Below are positions 1-7,886 of a stretch of DNA of 31,128 bases, in pieces. Every line of letters begins with the position of its first letter. Position 1 is the first letter of the stretch. The notes beneath the pieces are model-generated. The model saw nothing but the letters and a program-made list of their open reading frames with translations. It ran no database searches and had not been told where the DNA came from. Made by a program: the position numbers and the translations under genes. Origin of the DNA: MESE01 sp036675035 (lineage in GTDB: Bacteria > Pseudomonadota > Gammaproteobacteria > Burkholderiales > Burkholderiaceae_D); the NCBI GenBank assembly GCA_036675035.1, contig JAKFFO010000204.1, positions 1 through 31,128 of the forward strand, in the 5' to 3' direction.

Positions 1-103
1 ACTGGTCGGCCTTGACCGTATCGCCCGGCTTGACCAGCAGTTCGATCACTTCCACTTCCTTGAAGTCACCGATGTCCGGCACCTTGATTTCTTGAATGCT
101 CAT
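1..103 (-). CDS. aceF: Pyruvate dehydrogenase E2 (dihydrolipoyllysine acetyltransferase), N-terminal fragment
   Basis: Only the first 34 codons lie in the window; the gene runs off the left edge. The N-terminus begins MSIQEIKVPDIGDFKEVEVI and continues into a PGDTV turn, the classic start of a lipoyl domain in which the lipoyl lysine comes some residues later (outside the window). E2 transfers the acetyl group from the E1-bound intermediate to CoA and forms the core of the pyruvate dehydrogenase complex in the cytoplasm. The start at 103 is supported by a GGAG ribosome site at 111-114 with 7-base spacing. It lies directly downstream of aceE on the same strand, 127 bases away, so it is most likely cotranscribed. 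A lipoyl-bearing E3 would start similarly, but the position after aceE favours E2. Confidence 0.9.
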   Translation of the reverse strand, partial: MSIQEIKVPDIGDFKEVEVIELLVKPGDTVKADQ

Positions 104-142
104 AGCGCAGCTCCGTTCTCACCCTATTGCTTCAGAAGAGGA

Positions 143-193
143 CCGGAGTGAGAGGTGGTTGACTACAAAGAACAGAACCCACTCTCACCCCGG
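143..193 (-). repeat. Stem-loop between aceE and aceF
   Basis: Arms at 143-158 and 179-193 are nearly complementary (one wobble/mismatch and one bulged base) around a 20-base loop. There is no T-run after it on the minus strand, so it does not look like a full intrinsic terminator. In an aceE-aceF transcript it would sit between the E1 stop and the E2 ribosome site. It could be an attenuator or an RNA-processing or stabilising element that sets the E1:E2 ratio; the function is inference. Confidence 0.55.
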
Positions 194-230
194 CCTTATT
201 CTCGAAGGTACAGGAATTTGTTATTGTCGA

Positions 231-2927
231 CTACACCGTTACGGGATTCGGCTTGTTCGAATTGATACCGTATTTTTCAATTGCCTGGGTGACGACGGAT
301 GCCGAAAGCGATCCTTCATCCGCCAGCGATTTGAGTGCTGCAATCGCCACGAAATAGCGATTCACTTCAAAAAATTCGCGTAGCTTGGCCCGCGTATCGG
401 AGCGTCCGAAACCGTCGGTGCCCAGCACTTTGTAGCTTCTTCCCTTCGGCACGAAAGCACGAATCTGCTCGGCAAAAGTACGCATATAATCAGTCGATAC
501 AACGATCGGACCTGTGGTGTCGAGCAGGCATTGAGTGACATAGGCGACGCGCGGTTTTTCGGAAGGATGCAGCATGTTCCAGCGCTCGACATCCTGCCCA
601 TCGCGCGCCAACAGCGTAAACGATGGTGCCGACCAGATGTCGGCGCCGATACCCCAGTCATTTTTCAGCAGATCGGCAGCGGCAATCACTTCGCGCAGAC
701 TGGTACCGGATCCCATCAACTGAACGCGATGCTTGGTTTTGGCGGCACCTTCCTGCAGCAGGTACAGCCCCTTCAGAATCCCTTCCTCCTGGCCGGGTTT
801 GAGTCCTGGATGGCTGTAGTTTTCGTTCATCAGCGTGATGTAATAAAACACATCTTCCTGTCTCTCGATCATGCGTTTCAAACCGTCATGCAGGATCACC
901 CCGACTTCGTGCGCAAAGGTCGGATCGTACGGCAGGCAGTTCGGAATCGTCGACGCCAGTACATGGCTGTGGCCGTCTTCGTGCTGCAAGCCTTCACCGT
1001 TCAACGTGGTGCGCCCGGCAGTCCCACCCATCAGGAATCCGCGTGCGCGTATGTCGCCCGATGCCCACACCAGATCGCCGACGCGCTGCAGGCCGAACAT
1101 CGAGTAGAACGTGTAGAACGGGATCATCACGCGATTATTGCTCGAATAGGATGTCGCAGCCGCGATCCATGAGCACATTGCGCCCGCTTCATTTATGCCT
1201 TCCTGCAAAATCTGGCCGGCCTTGTCTTCGCGGTAATAGCTGACCTGATCCTTGTCGACCGGCTCATACAACTGGCCTTGCTGATTGAAGATGCCGATCT
1301 GCCGGAACAGTCCTTCCATTCCGAAGGTGCGGGTTTCATCGACCAGGATCGGCACCACGCGCTGACCCAGATTGGCGTCGCGCAACAATATGGAAATGAC
1401 GCGCACGTAGGCTTGCGTCGTCGAGATTTCCCGCCCTTCGGAAGTCGGATCGAGCACCGCCTTGAACGCCGACAGTTCCGGTACCGGCAACGTCTCATCC
1501 GCCTTCATGCGCCGTTGCGGCAAATAGCCGCCTAATGCCTGGCGACGCTCATGCAGATACTTGATCTCCGGTGAATCCTTGGACGGTTTGAAAAAAGGAA
1601 TCTCGGCCAGTTGATCGTCCGGAATCGGGATCGCGAAACGGTCGCGCATTTCCCGGACCGCCGTGTCGTCCAGTTTTTTGGTCTGGTGCGCGGTATTGCG
1701 CGCCTCGCCCGACTTGCCCATGCCGAAGCCCTTTACCGTCTTGACCAGCAGTACCGTTGGCTGCCCCTTGTGTTCCTGCGCCTGTTTGAATGCCGCATAA
1801 ATCTTGTGCGGATCGTGGCCGCCACGATTCAGGCGCCAGATATCGTCGTCGGACATCTTGCTGACCATCTCCAGCAGCTTCGGATGCTTGCCGAAGAAAT
1901 GCTTGCGCACGTATGCGCCATCCTTGGCCTTGTAGTTCTGGTATTCGCCATCGACGCTTTCCATCATCACCCGCTGCAAAATGCCTTCCTTGTCGCGTGC
2001 CAGCAAGTCGTCCCAGTAACTGCCCCAGATGACCTTGATGACGTTCCAGCCCGCGCCTCGGAATTCGCCTTCGAGTTCCTGGATGATCTTGCCATTGCCG
2101 CGTACTGGCCCGTCGAGACGTTGCAAGTTGCAATTGACGATCATGACCAGATTGTCGAGCGTCTCGCGTCCCGCCACGCCGATTGCGCCCATCGATTCCG
2201 GCTCGTCCATTTCACCATCGCCGCAGAAAACCCATACCTTGCGTTTTTCGGTATCGGCGATGCTGCGCGCATGCAGATACTTCAGAAAGCGCGCCTGATA
2301 AATTGCCATTAACGGACCCAGGCCCATCGAAACGGTCGGGAACTGCCAGAAATTCGGCATCAGTTTCGGATGCGGGTATGACGACAATCCTTTGCCGTCG
2401 ACCTCACGGCGGAAATTGAGCAGCTGTTCTTCGGTCAGGCGACCCTCCAGAAAAGCACGCGCATAGATGCCCGGCGATGAATGTCCCTGGAAATAAAGCA
2501 GGTCGCCGCCGTGGTCTTCGGTCGGCGCATGCCAAAAATGGTTGAAACCTGTGCCAAGCATGTTGGCCAGCGACGCGAAGCTGGAAATATGGCCGCCAAG
2601 ATCGCCATCGGCGCGATTGGCTTTGACCACCATGGCCATCGCGTTCCACCGCATCCAGGAACGCAGTCGCTCTTCATACTCAAGATTGCCCGGACTGTGT
2701 TCGCCCAGATGGGCAGGAATCGTGTTGACGTAGGCAGTGTTGCTGGAAAACGGAACCGATGCGCCGCGCCGGCGAGCTAGGTCGAGCATGCGCTCCATCA
2801 GATAATGTGCCCGCTCCGGACCTTCGTTTTCGATGACGGCTTCGAGTGCATCAAGCCACTCTCGCGTTTCCATTACATCGGGGTCATTGGCGGCTTGTGC
2901 CGTGAGTTGGTCGAGCTGGGCTGACAT
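231..2927 (-). CDS. aceE: Pyruvate dehydrogenase E1 component, homodimeric type
   Basis: An 898-residue protein, close to the usual length of about 890 for the homodimeric E1 of Gram-negative bacteria. E1 decarboxylates pyruvate with thiamine diphosphate and passes the acetyl group to the lipoyl arm of E2. The thiamine-diphosphate motif is visible as GDGEMDE at about residues 236-242, ending with the NCN at 265-267. The histidine-rich region around residues 129-153 (NHFWHAPTEDHGGD...GHSSPG) is typical of this family. The start at 2927 is supported by an AGGAG site at 2938-2942. It reads into aceF on the same strand and diverges from folD. A plausible sigma-70 promoter and an AT-rich region lie upstream. 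I see no adjacent pdhR regulator gene. Confidence 0.97.
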   Translation of the reverse strand: MSAQLDQLTAQAANDPDVMETREWLDALEAVIENEGPERAHYLMERMLDLARRRGASVPFSSNTAYVNTIPAHLGEHSPGNLEYEERLRSWMRWNAMAMVVKANRADGDLGGHISSFASLANMLGTGFNHFWHAPTEDHGGDLLYFQGHSSPGIYARAFLEGRLTEEQLLNFRREVDGKGLSSYPHPKLMPNFWQFPTVSMGLGPLMAIYQARFLKYLHARSIADTEKRKVWVFCGDGEMDEPESMGAIGVAGRETLDNLVMIVNCNLQRLDGPVRGNGKIIQELEGEFRGAGWNVIKVIWGSYWDDLLARDKEGILQRVMMESVDGEYQNYKAKDGAYVRKHFFGKHPKLLEMVSKMSDDDIWRLNRGGHDPHKIYAAFKQAQEHKGQPTVLLVKTVKGFGMGKSGEARNTAHQTKKLDDTAVREMRDRFAIPIPDDQLAEIPFFKPSKDSPEIKYLHERRQALGGYLPQRRMKADETLPVPELSAFKAVLDPTSEGREISTTQAYVRVISILLRDANLGQRVVPILVDETRTFGMEGLFRQIGIFNQQGQLYEPVDKDQVSYYREDKAGQILQEGINEAGAMCSWIAAATSYSSNNRVMIPFYTFYSMFGLQRVGDLVWASGDIRARGFLMGGTAGRTTLNGEGLQHEDGHSHVLASTIPNCLPYDPTFAHEVGVILHDGLKRMIERQEDVFYYITLMNENYSHPGLKPGQEEGILKGLYLLQEGAAKTKHRVQLMGSGTSLREVIAAADLLKNDWGIGADIWSAPSFTLLARDGQDVERWNMLHPSEKPRVAYVTQCLLDTTGPIVVSTDYMRTFAEQIRAFVPKGRSYKVLGTDGFGRSDTRAKLREFFEVNRYFVAIAALKSLADEGSLSASVVTQAIEKYGINSNKPNPVTV

Positions 2928-2969
2928 GATCAGATGTCTCCTATTGATTGTCCGTTCGAAGCAGGCAAG

Positions 2970-2988
2970 CAGGTTGTGCCGGCACCTG
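2970..2988 (-). repeat. Small hairpin in the aceE leader
   Basis: A perfect ten-base palindrome GTGCCGGCAC at 2976-2985 is nested in flanking CAGGT/ACCTG arms (2970-2974 and 2984-2988, alternative pairings). With the predicted promoter at 3012-3040 it would lie in the 5' untranslated region of aceE, about 43 bases before the start codon. It could be a leader hairpin or a dimeric regulator site; nothing here decides which. Confidence 0.3.
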
Positions 2989-3011
2989 TGTTTTATTTTT
3001 TTCTATGAAAT

Positions 3012-3040
3012 ATATTAACAGGACTTTTTCATATTTTCAA
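3012..3040 (-). promoter_or_regulatory. Predicted aceE promoter
   Basis: Reading the minus strand, TTGAAA (3040-3035), a 17-base spacer and TAATAT (3017-3012) match the sigma-70 pattern at 5 of 6 and 4 of 6 positions. The predicted transcript would start near 3005 and have a leader of about 78 bases. The 13-base palindrome at 3046-3058 lies directly upstream, where a regulator or an UP-like AT-rich contact could act. Confidence 0.5.
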
Positions 3041-3207
3041 ATTACGATATTAAATATCATATTATGGAATTGTCCGAGCCGAATGTCGACCTGCATTCTG
3101 AGCGTGTAGACAACTTCGACGCATCTAAAGTGCCGATAATTTCCATCGGATTTCTGGCCAAGTGCGCGCGTCAGGCAATCGCGTAACAGTCGCGGAACCG
3201 GTCGATT

Positions 3208-3213
3208 TATAAT
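3208..3213 (+). promoter_or_regulatory. Predicted folD -10 element
   Basis: A perfect TATAAT hexamer 33 bases before the folD ATG would give a leader of about 27 bases. No good -35 match is found at 16-18 bases upstream, so the promoter is either weak or activator-assisted. Confidence 0.4.
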
Positions 3214-3246
3214 CCTGCTTTATCTTTCTATCCTCCGACCCATACC

Positions 3247-4092
3247 ATGCCTGCACAACTTATCAGCGGAACACAGCTCTCCCAATCATTGCGCGCAGAA
3301 GTAGCCAAGCGCGCCGCCATTCTTACTGCGCATGGCAAGCAACCGGGATTGGCGGTCATTCTGGTCGGCGACGATCCGGCCAGCCATGTCTATGTCAGGA
3401 ACAAGGTCAAGGCTTGTGCCGATGTCGGTTTCCATTCTGTGTTCGAAAAATACGAGGGCAGCTTGTCCGAATCTGAGCTGCTCGGAAAAATCGATTCGCT
3501 TAATCGGGACCCATCGGTTCACGGCATTCTGGTCCAGATGCCATTGCCCAAGCATATCGATCCGCACAAGGTAATCGAAGCAATCGCCACCCATAAGGAT
3601 GTAGACGGATATTCGGTGCTGAGCGCCGGCGAGCTCTTGACAGGACTGCCAGGGTTTCGGCCATGCACGCCTTATGGCTGCATGAAACTGATCGAAAGCA
3701 CCGGTTACGATCTGCGCGGAAAGCATGCGGTCGTCGTGGGGCGCAGCAACACCGTAGGCAAACCGATGGCGCTATTGCTATTGCAAGCCAACGCCACTGT
3801 CACCATATGCCATAGCGGCACACCCGATCTTTCGTATCACACGCGCCAGGCCGATGTTATCGTCGCCGCGGTAGGCAGGCGGAACACAATCACTGCCGAC
3901 ATGATCAAACCAGGCGCCGTGGTAATCGATGTCGGCATGAACCGTGACGATAACGGCAAGTTGTGCGGCGATGTCGACTTTGCCAACGTCAGCGAGGTGG
4001 CTGGTTACATCACACCGGTACCCGGAGGCGTCGGTCCGATGACCATCACCATGTTGCTGGTTAACACTATTGAAGCTGCTGAAAGAACTTAA
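3247..4092 (+). CDS. folD: Bifunctional methylenetetrahydrofolate dehydrogenase / methenyltetrahydrofolate cyclohydrolase
   Basis: A 281-residue protein of normal FolD length. FolD interconverts 5,10-methylene-, methenyl- and 10-formyl-tetrahydrofolate using NADP and supplies one-carbon units for purines and formyl-methionine. Visible signatures are the YVRNKVKA segment (residues 49-56) carrying the catalytic lysine at about 53, the KDVDGY motif, the nucleotide-binding GRSNTVGKP loop and the C-terminal PVPGGVGPMTI signature. There is no strong ribosome site before the ATG, but the N-terminus MPAQLISGTQL aligns with family starts. The M3 peptidase begins four bases after the stop codon, so the two are probably cotranscribed. 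Confidence 0.97.
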   Translation: MPAQLISGTQLSQSLRAEVAKRAAILTAHGKQPGLAVILVGDDPASHVYVRNKVKACADVGFHSVFEKYEGSLSESELLGKIDSLNRDPSVHGILVQMPLPKHIDPHKVIEAIATHKDVDGYSVLSAGELLTGLPGFRPCTPYGCMKLIESTGYDLRGKHAVVVGRSNTVGKPMALLLLQANATVTICHSGTPDLSYHTRQADVIVAAVGRRNTITADMIKPGAVVIDVGMNRDDNGKLCGDVDFANVSEVAGYITPVPGGVGPMTITMLLVNTIEAAERT

Positions 4093-4096
4093 CTTA

Positions 4097-6163
4097 ATGT
4101 CCAAATCCCAGAATCCACTTCTCGATTTTTCCGATTTACCGCGCTTTGATGCAATCAAGCCGGAACATGTCACTCCCGCAATAGATCAATTGCTCGAACA
4201 CAACCGAAAGGTAATCGCTTTGCTCGAAGCACCTATGCAAGCGGTAAGCTGGAGCAACTTTGTCGAACCGCTAGAAGATGCAACAGAAAAACTGGGACGG
4301 GCCTGGGGTATCGTCGGTCACCTCAACTCGGTGGTCGACACGCCCGAATTGCGCGCCGCCTATAATGAAAATCTGCCGAAGGTGACCGAATTCTGGACCG
4401 CACTGGCGCAAAATCTGGCGCTGTTTGAAAAATACAAGGCATTGAGCGATGGTCCGGAGTTTTCCGCGCTGTCCCCCGCTCGACGAAAAATAATTGAAAA
4501 CGCGTTGCGCGATTTTCGCCTGGGAGGCGCGGAGCTTCCAGAGGATAAAAAAGCGAGATTTGCCGAAATCCAGGAAAAGCAGGCCGAACTGACCACCAGA
4601 TTTTCCGAAAACGTGCTCGACGTGACGAACGATTTTGCATTGTTTGTCGACGATGAATCGCAATTGGCCGGCCTGCCTGACGATGCAAAACAGGCAGCGC
4701 GCGCGGCGGCGGAAAAGGCCGGAAAGCCGGGATTCAAGTTCACGCTGCACTTTCCATCGTATTTCCCGATTCTGCAATATGCGGATAATCGTGCGCTGCG
4801 CGAAGCCATGTACCGCGCCAATGCGACCAAGGCATCCGAACTTGGAGGCAAGCCGGACTGGGACAACACGCAGAATATCGTCGATATCCTGAAGTTGCGC
4901 AATGAAGAAGCCAGGCTGCTTGGCTACAAAAATTTTGCGGAAGTGTCGCTGGTAGCGAAAATGGCCGAAACGCCGGACCAGGTAATCCATTTTCTGGAAG
5001 ACCTGGCCACGCGTGCACGCCCGTTCGCCGAAAAAGATCTGGCCGAATTGCGGGCGTTTGCCAAAAATGAACTCGGCATCGATCAACTCGAAGCGTGGGA
5101 CATGACCTATGCGTCGGAAAAGCTGCGCGAGCAGCGCTACGCATTTTCGGAACAAGAAGTGAAGCAGTATTTCCCCGAACCGAAAGTAATCGATGGATTG
5201 TTTCGCATGGTTCAACGCCTGTTTTCGGTGGAAATCAAACCGGATACCGCCGCCGCATGGCACAAGGACGTCAAGTTTTTCAGGATCGAGAAGAACGGCC
5301 GCTTGATAGGCCAGTTTTATCTGGACCTGTACGCCCGCACCGGAAAACGCGGCGGTGCGTGGATGAACGACGCGCGCAGCCGTTGCACTTTGCCCAACGG
5401 AGTGCAAACGCCGGTTGCTTACCTGGTCTGCAATTTCACCGAACCGTCCGTCGTCGATGGCACAGCAAAGCCGGCACTTTTCACGCATGACGAAGTAACC
5501 ACTTTGTTCCATGAATTCGGACATGGATTGCATCACATGCTGACGCAGGTCGATGAATTGGGTGTATCCGGCATCGCCGGCGTGGAATGGGACGCGGTCG
5601 AATTACCGTCCCAGTTCATGGAAAACTTTTGCTGGGAGTGGGATGTTCTGCAGCACATGACGGCGCACGCCGAGGCCGGCAATCCGCTGCCGCGTGAACT
5701 CTTTGACAAGATGACCGCGGCCAAGAACTTCCAGTCTGGTCTGCAGACGCTGCGCCAGGTAGAGTTTTCCTTGCTCGATATGCATTTGCACTACGATCAT
5801 GATCCACATGGCGCCGGGACGGTACAGGATGTAATCAACCAGGTGCGCAACCAGGTTGCAGTGATCATTCCACCGGCATTCAACCGTTTCCAACACTCCT
5901 TCAGCCACATCTTTGCAGGCGGGTATGCCGCAGGTTACTATAGCTACAAGTGGGCGGAAGTGCTGTCGGCGGACGCCTATGGTGCGTTTGAAGAAGCGGT
6001 TGCGGCCGGCGATCAGGCCCGGCTGGCCGATACCGGCCTGAAATTTCAAACTGAAATACTGGCGGTAGGCGGTTCGCGTCCGGCGCTGGAGTCATTCAAG
6101 GCGTTCCGCGGCAGGGAGCCGACCATCGACGCTCTGCTGCGGCATAACGGCATGACTGCGTAA
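4097..6163 (+). CDS. prlC: M3 family oligopeptidase A-like zinc metallopeptidase
   Basis: A 688-residue cytoplasmic zinc peptidase of the oligopeptidase A/thimet group, which degrades short peptides, including cleaved signal peptides. The zinc motif HEFGH is at residues 472-476 and the third ligand glutamate is about residue 502 in VELPSQ, the same spacing as in thimet oligopeptidase. The C-terminal AGGYAAGYYSYKWAEV segment, holding the substrate-binding tyrosines, is present. I chose the ATG at 4097: it follows the folD stop by four bases and gives MSKSQNPLLDF. A TTG 27 bases upstream would overlap folD and adds nothing conserved. Length and motifs look complete. Confidence 0.95.
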   Translation: MSKSQNPLLDFSDLPRFDAIKPEHVTPAIDQLLEHNRKVIALLEAPMQAVSWSNFVEPLEDATEKLGRAWGIVGHLNSVVDTPELRAAYNENLPKVTEFWTALAQNLALFEKYKALSDGPEFSALSPARRKIIENALRDFRLGGAELPEDKKARFAEIQEKQAELTTRFSENVLDVTNDFALFVDDESQLAGLPDDAKQAARAAAEKAGKPGFKFTLHFPSYFPILQYADNRALREAMYRANATKASELGGKPDWDNTQNIVDILKLRNEEARLLGYKNFAEVSLVAKMAETPDQVIHFLEDLATRARPFAEKDLAELRAFAKNELGIDQLEAWDMTYASEKLREQRYAFSEQEVKQYFPEPKVIDGLFRMVQRLFSVEIKPDTAAAWHKDVKFFRIEKNGRLIGQFYLDLYARTGKRGGAWMNDARSRCTLPNGVQTPVAYLVCNFTEPSVVDGTAKPALFTHDEVTTLFHEFGHGLHHMLTQVDELGVSGIAGVEWDAVELPSQFMENFCWEWDVLQHMTAHAEAGNPLPRELFDKMTAAKNFQSGLQTLRQVEFSLLDMHLHYDHDPHGAGTVQDVINQVRNQVAVIIPPAFNRFQHSFSHIFAGGYAAGYYSYKWAEVLSADAYGAFEEAVAAGDQARLADTGLKFQTEILAVGGSRPALESFKAFRGREPTIDALLRHNGMTA

Positions 6164-6170
6164 ACGATGG

Positions 6171-6240
6171 CAAGTCAGTGTTGGCAAGGCAGTAATATCA
6201 AGGCAGTGACAGCAAGATGGCATTAACAAGACGGGAACGA
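6171..6240 (+). repeat. Degenerate 14-bp tandem repeat before the glutaredoxin gene
   Basis: Five consecutive 14-base units starting at 6171, 6185, 6199, 6213 and 6227 all begin with CAAG; the first three share CAAGNCAGT. The last unit runs up to the ribosome-site region of the downstream gene. Together they fill nearly the whole 82-base gap. They look like a decayed tandem duplication; no function is evident. Confidence 0.5.
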
Positions 6241-6245
6241 ACGAT

Positions 6246-6869
6246 ATGAAGCACGCTCAAAAATTATCCCTGCTTTTGATTCTTCTGTTTGCGGCAGGCG
6301 CACATGCGCAGCAGCTTTACAAGTGGGTCGGACCGGACGGAAAGGTGACGTACAGTGACGTACCGCCCCCGCCTGCCGCCAAACAGGTGGAGCAAAAAGC
6401 AGTGAGCTTCGGCAGCAGTGCAACAGTCAATCTTCCCTATGAGTTGGCAGAGACGGTCAGGAACAGTCCCGTCACGCTGTATTCGTCGCCTCAATGCGCG
6501 CCTTGCGATGCCGGTCGCGCATTGCTGACCGGCCGCGGAATTCCATTTGCCGAAAAAACCGTCACCACCAACGAGGACATCGCGCGACTGCGCCAGGCTG
6601 GCGGAGATGCGCAGTTGCCGCTGCTGGTCGTCGGGCGAAACAAGCACAAAGGATTTGAGTCCAGCGGCTGGACAGCAGGCTTGACGGCGGCAGGCTATCC
6701 TGAAACCAGCAAATTACCCTCTTCGTATCGAAATCCGCCGGCGGAAGCCGCCGCGCCCCCGGTCAAAGCGGTCACAGCCGAAAAAAGCGTCAGCGAGCAG
6801 GCCGCAGTCAAGCCGGCCGAAGATTTGCCGCCGGCAATCGGAAATGCACCGCCTGGATTCCGTTTTTAG
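6246..6869 (+). CDS. Secreted DUF4124 / glutaredoxin-like thiol protein
   Basis: A 207-residue protein in three parts. Residues 1-21 are a signal peptide with a likely cut after AHA. Residues 22-42 (LYKWVGPDGKVTYSDVPP) form a DUF4124-type segment. Residues 75-150 are a glutaredoxin/thioredoxin-like domain with CAPC at 84-87 and the cis-proline loop QLP at 123-125. A proline/alanine-rich tail follows. The protein should be periplasmic or envelope-bound, acting in thiol-disulfide exchange on unknown partners. Such DUF4124-glutaredoxin fusions are known from betaproteobacteria but their substrates are not established as far as I know. It follows the M3 peptidase by 82 bases on the same strand and may be cotranscribed with it. 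Confidence 0.85.
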   Translation: MKHAQKLSLLLILLFAAGAHAQQLYKWVGPDGKVTYSDVPPPPAAKQVEQKAVSFGSSATVNLPYELAETVRNSPVTLYSSPQCAPCDAGRALLTGRGIPFAEKTVTTNEDIARLRQAGGDAQLPLLVVGRNKHKGFESSGWTAGLTAAGYPETSKLPSSYRNPPAEAAAPPVKAVTAEKSVSEQAAVKPAEDLPPAIGNAPPGFRF

Positions 6870-6926
6870 CTTCGCGATGAGAGCGCCGCAATCAACCGGC
6901 CAAGACCCTGCAGAAATGCAAAAGAC

Positions 6927-7352
6927 ATGACGCGCATCGACTTCCATAGCAACGTTCCCGATAAAATTTCGTATGCCTGCCGTTTGGCGCGCAAAGCACG
7001 CGCAGCCAAATGCAAAATTGTGATGTTGACTGCGGATCGCGACCAGCTCGCGACGCTCGATGACGCGCTGTGGACCTTTTCGGACCTCGATTTCCTGCCG
7101 CACGTAACAGCCGACAATCCGCTTGCTGCGCAGACACCGGTGGTGCTGGCCGACAGCGATGCAGCGGAATTGCCGCATCATCAGATACTGATTAATCTTT
7201 CTTCCGCCGCGCCCGCACACTTTGCCCGCTTCGAGCGGATGTTCGAAATCATCTCGCCGGACGAAGCGGACACTCTCGCGGGCCGCGAGCGTTACCGCTT
7301 TTACAAAGAGCGCGGCTACCCTCTCACTCATTTTGTCGCGGAAAAAGCATGA
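6927..7352 (+). CDS. holC: DNA polymerase III subunit chi
   Basis: A 141-residue protein matching the chi subunit in length and layout. It begins MTRIDFHSNVPDKISYACRL, has the central VLADSDAAELPHHQILINL segment and ends with the ERYRFYKERGYPLTHF helix typical of HolC. Chi links the clamp-loader complex to single-stranded DNA-binding protein at the replication fork. In many betaproteobacteria holC follows pepA; here it follows the glutaredoxin gene after 57 bases. Its stop codon overlaps the next gene by four bases (ATGA), implying translational coupling. No strong ribosome site is visible before the ATG. Confidence 0.88.
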   Translation: MTRIDFHSNVPDKISYACRLARKARAAKCKIVMLTADRDQLATLDDALWTFSDLDFLPHVTADNPLAAQTPVVLADSDAAELPHHQILINLSSAAPAHFARFERMFEIISPDEADTLAGRERYRFYKERGYPLTHFVAEKA

Positions 7353-7750
7353 ATTCATCGTCCCGCGACCCGGGCATACCGGTCCTGACTGAAATTATCG
7401 ATTCGCCCGAGCAGGAAAGCGCTTCAGCGATGCCGGAGCAGACCATTGGTGCCACGCGGTTCGATGAGCATAACGTCGAAGCGCTGGAAGTCGAAATGCT
7501 TTCTCACTGGAACAACGAGGAATGGAAACGGCTCGAACGCAAGATCCGGGAACGCATTCTGCGCCGCATCCTTGGGCGAATTGACGCAGTGCTGGAACAG
7601 CAGGTAAGAGATCATCTAGCCGACGTGCTTCAAATCGCGGTCGAAGGCCTGGCATCCGACATCAAGAGCGGTTTGCATGAAAGCCTGGAGCAAGTAGTCG
7701 CCAACGCCGTCTCGCAGGAAATCATGCGCTTACAGAAGCGAAATAATTAA
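7349..7750 (+). CDS. Small acidic/helical protein coupled to holC (DUF2486-like)
   Basis: A 133-residue protein without a recognised enzymatic motif. The N-terminus contains DPGIPVLTEII, resembling the short motif of Burkholderiales DUF2486 proteins encoded after holC; that identification is from memory. The rest, about residues 45-130, is predicted to be amphipathic helix: an E/K/R-rich stretch (EEWKRLERKIRERILRRIL) followed by a hydrophobic-heptad helix. It has no signal peptide or membrane segment, so it is probably cytoplasmic. The four-base overlap with holC suggests a role connected to the replisome or simple coexpression. Function unknown. Confidence 0.75.
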   Translation: MNSSSRDPGIPVLTEIIDSPEQESASAMPEQTIGATRFDEHNVEALEVEMLSHWNNEEWKRLERKIRERILRRILGRIDAVLEQQVRDHLADVLQIAVEGLASDIKSGLHESLEQVVANAVSQEIMRLQKRNN

Positions 7751-7886
7751 AATATTCTTGAATTTTTTGTTTTTTCAAACAGTTCATGAATTTTTTTATT
7801 CAAAAATAAAAATAAACAGCCCTGCATTGAATACTCAAGTAATCGGTAACTTTCTACAATCTCGGTATTGAATAACGGAGATCGCA
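7751..7886 (+). promoter_or_regulatory. AT-rich control region upstream of dadA
   Basis: This 136-base gap is far more AT-rich than its surroundings and contains repeated TGAATTTTTT-like tracts (about 7759 and 7787), spaced about 28 bases, and several TTGAAT/ATTCAA half-sites. A -10-like TACAAT lies at 7855-7860 and the ribosome site CGGAG is at 7876-7880. The dadA gene is classically controlled by Lrp, and an Lrp-family gene is adjacent, so this is the likely target region; binding is inference. Confidence 0.4.

Larger units (their letters stand above)
2928..3246. other. Divergent aceE/folD intergenic region
   Basis: The 319 bases between the two divergent starts contain no credible gene. 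The half nearest aceE (about 2990-3065) is strikingly AT-rich and carries the aceE promoter candidate and a palindrome GATATT-A-AATATC at 3046-3058 just upstream of its -35 element. The half nearest folD is of ordinary composition and ends in a perfect -10 hexamer. I recognise no named regulator site. Confidence 0.6.

Noticed and set aside
4070..4096. TTG start for the M3 peptidase overlapping folD
   Set aside because: The ATG at 4097 sits four bases after the folD stop and gives the family-like N-terminus.
4271..5536. 421-codon open frame on the minus strand inside the M3 peptidase gene
   Set aside because: Lies fully opposite a convincing metallopeptidase; composition and lack of motifs mark it as a shadow frame.
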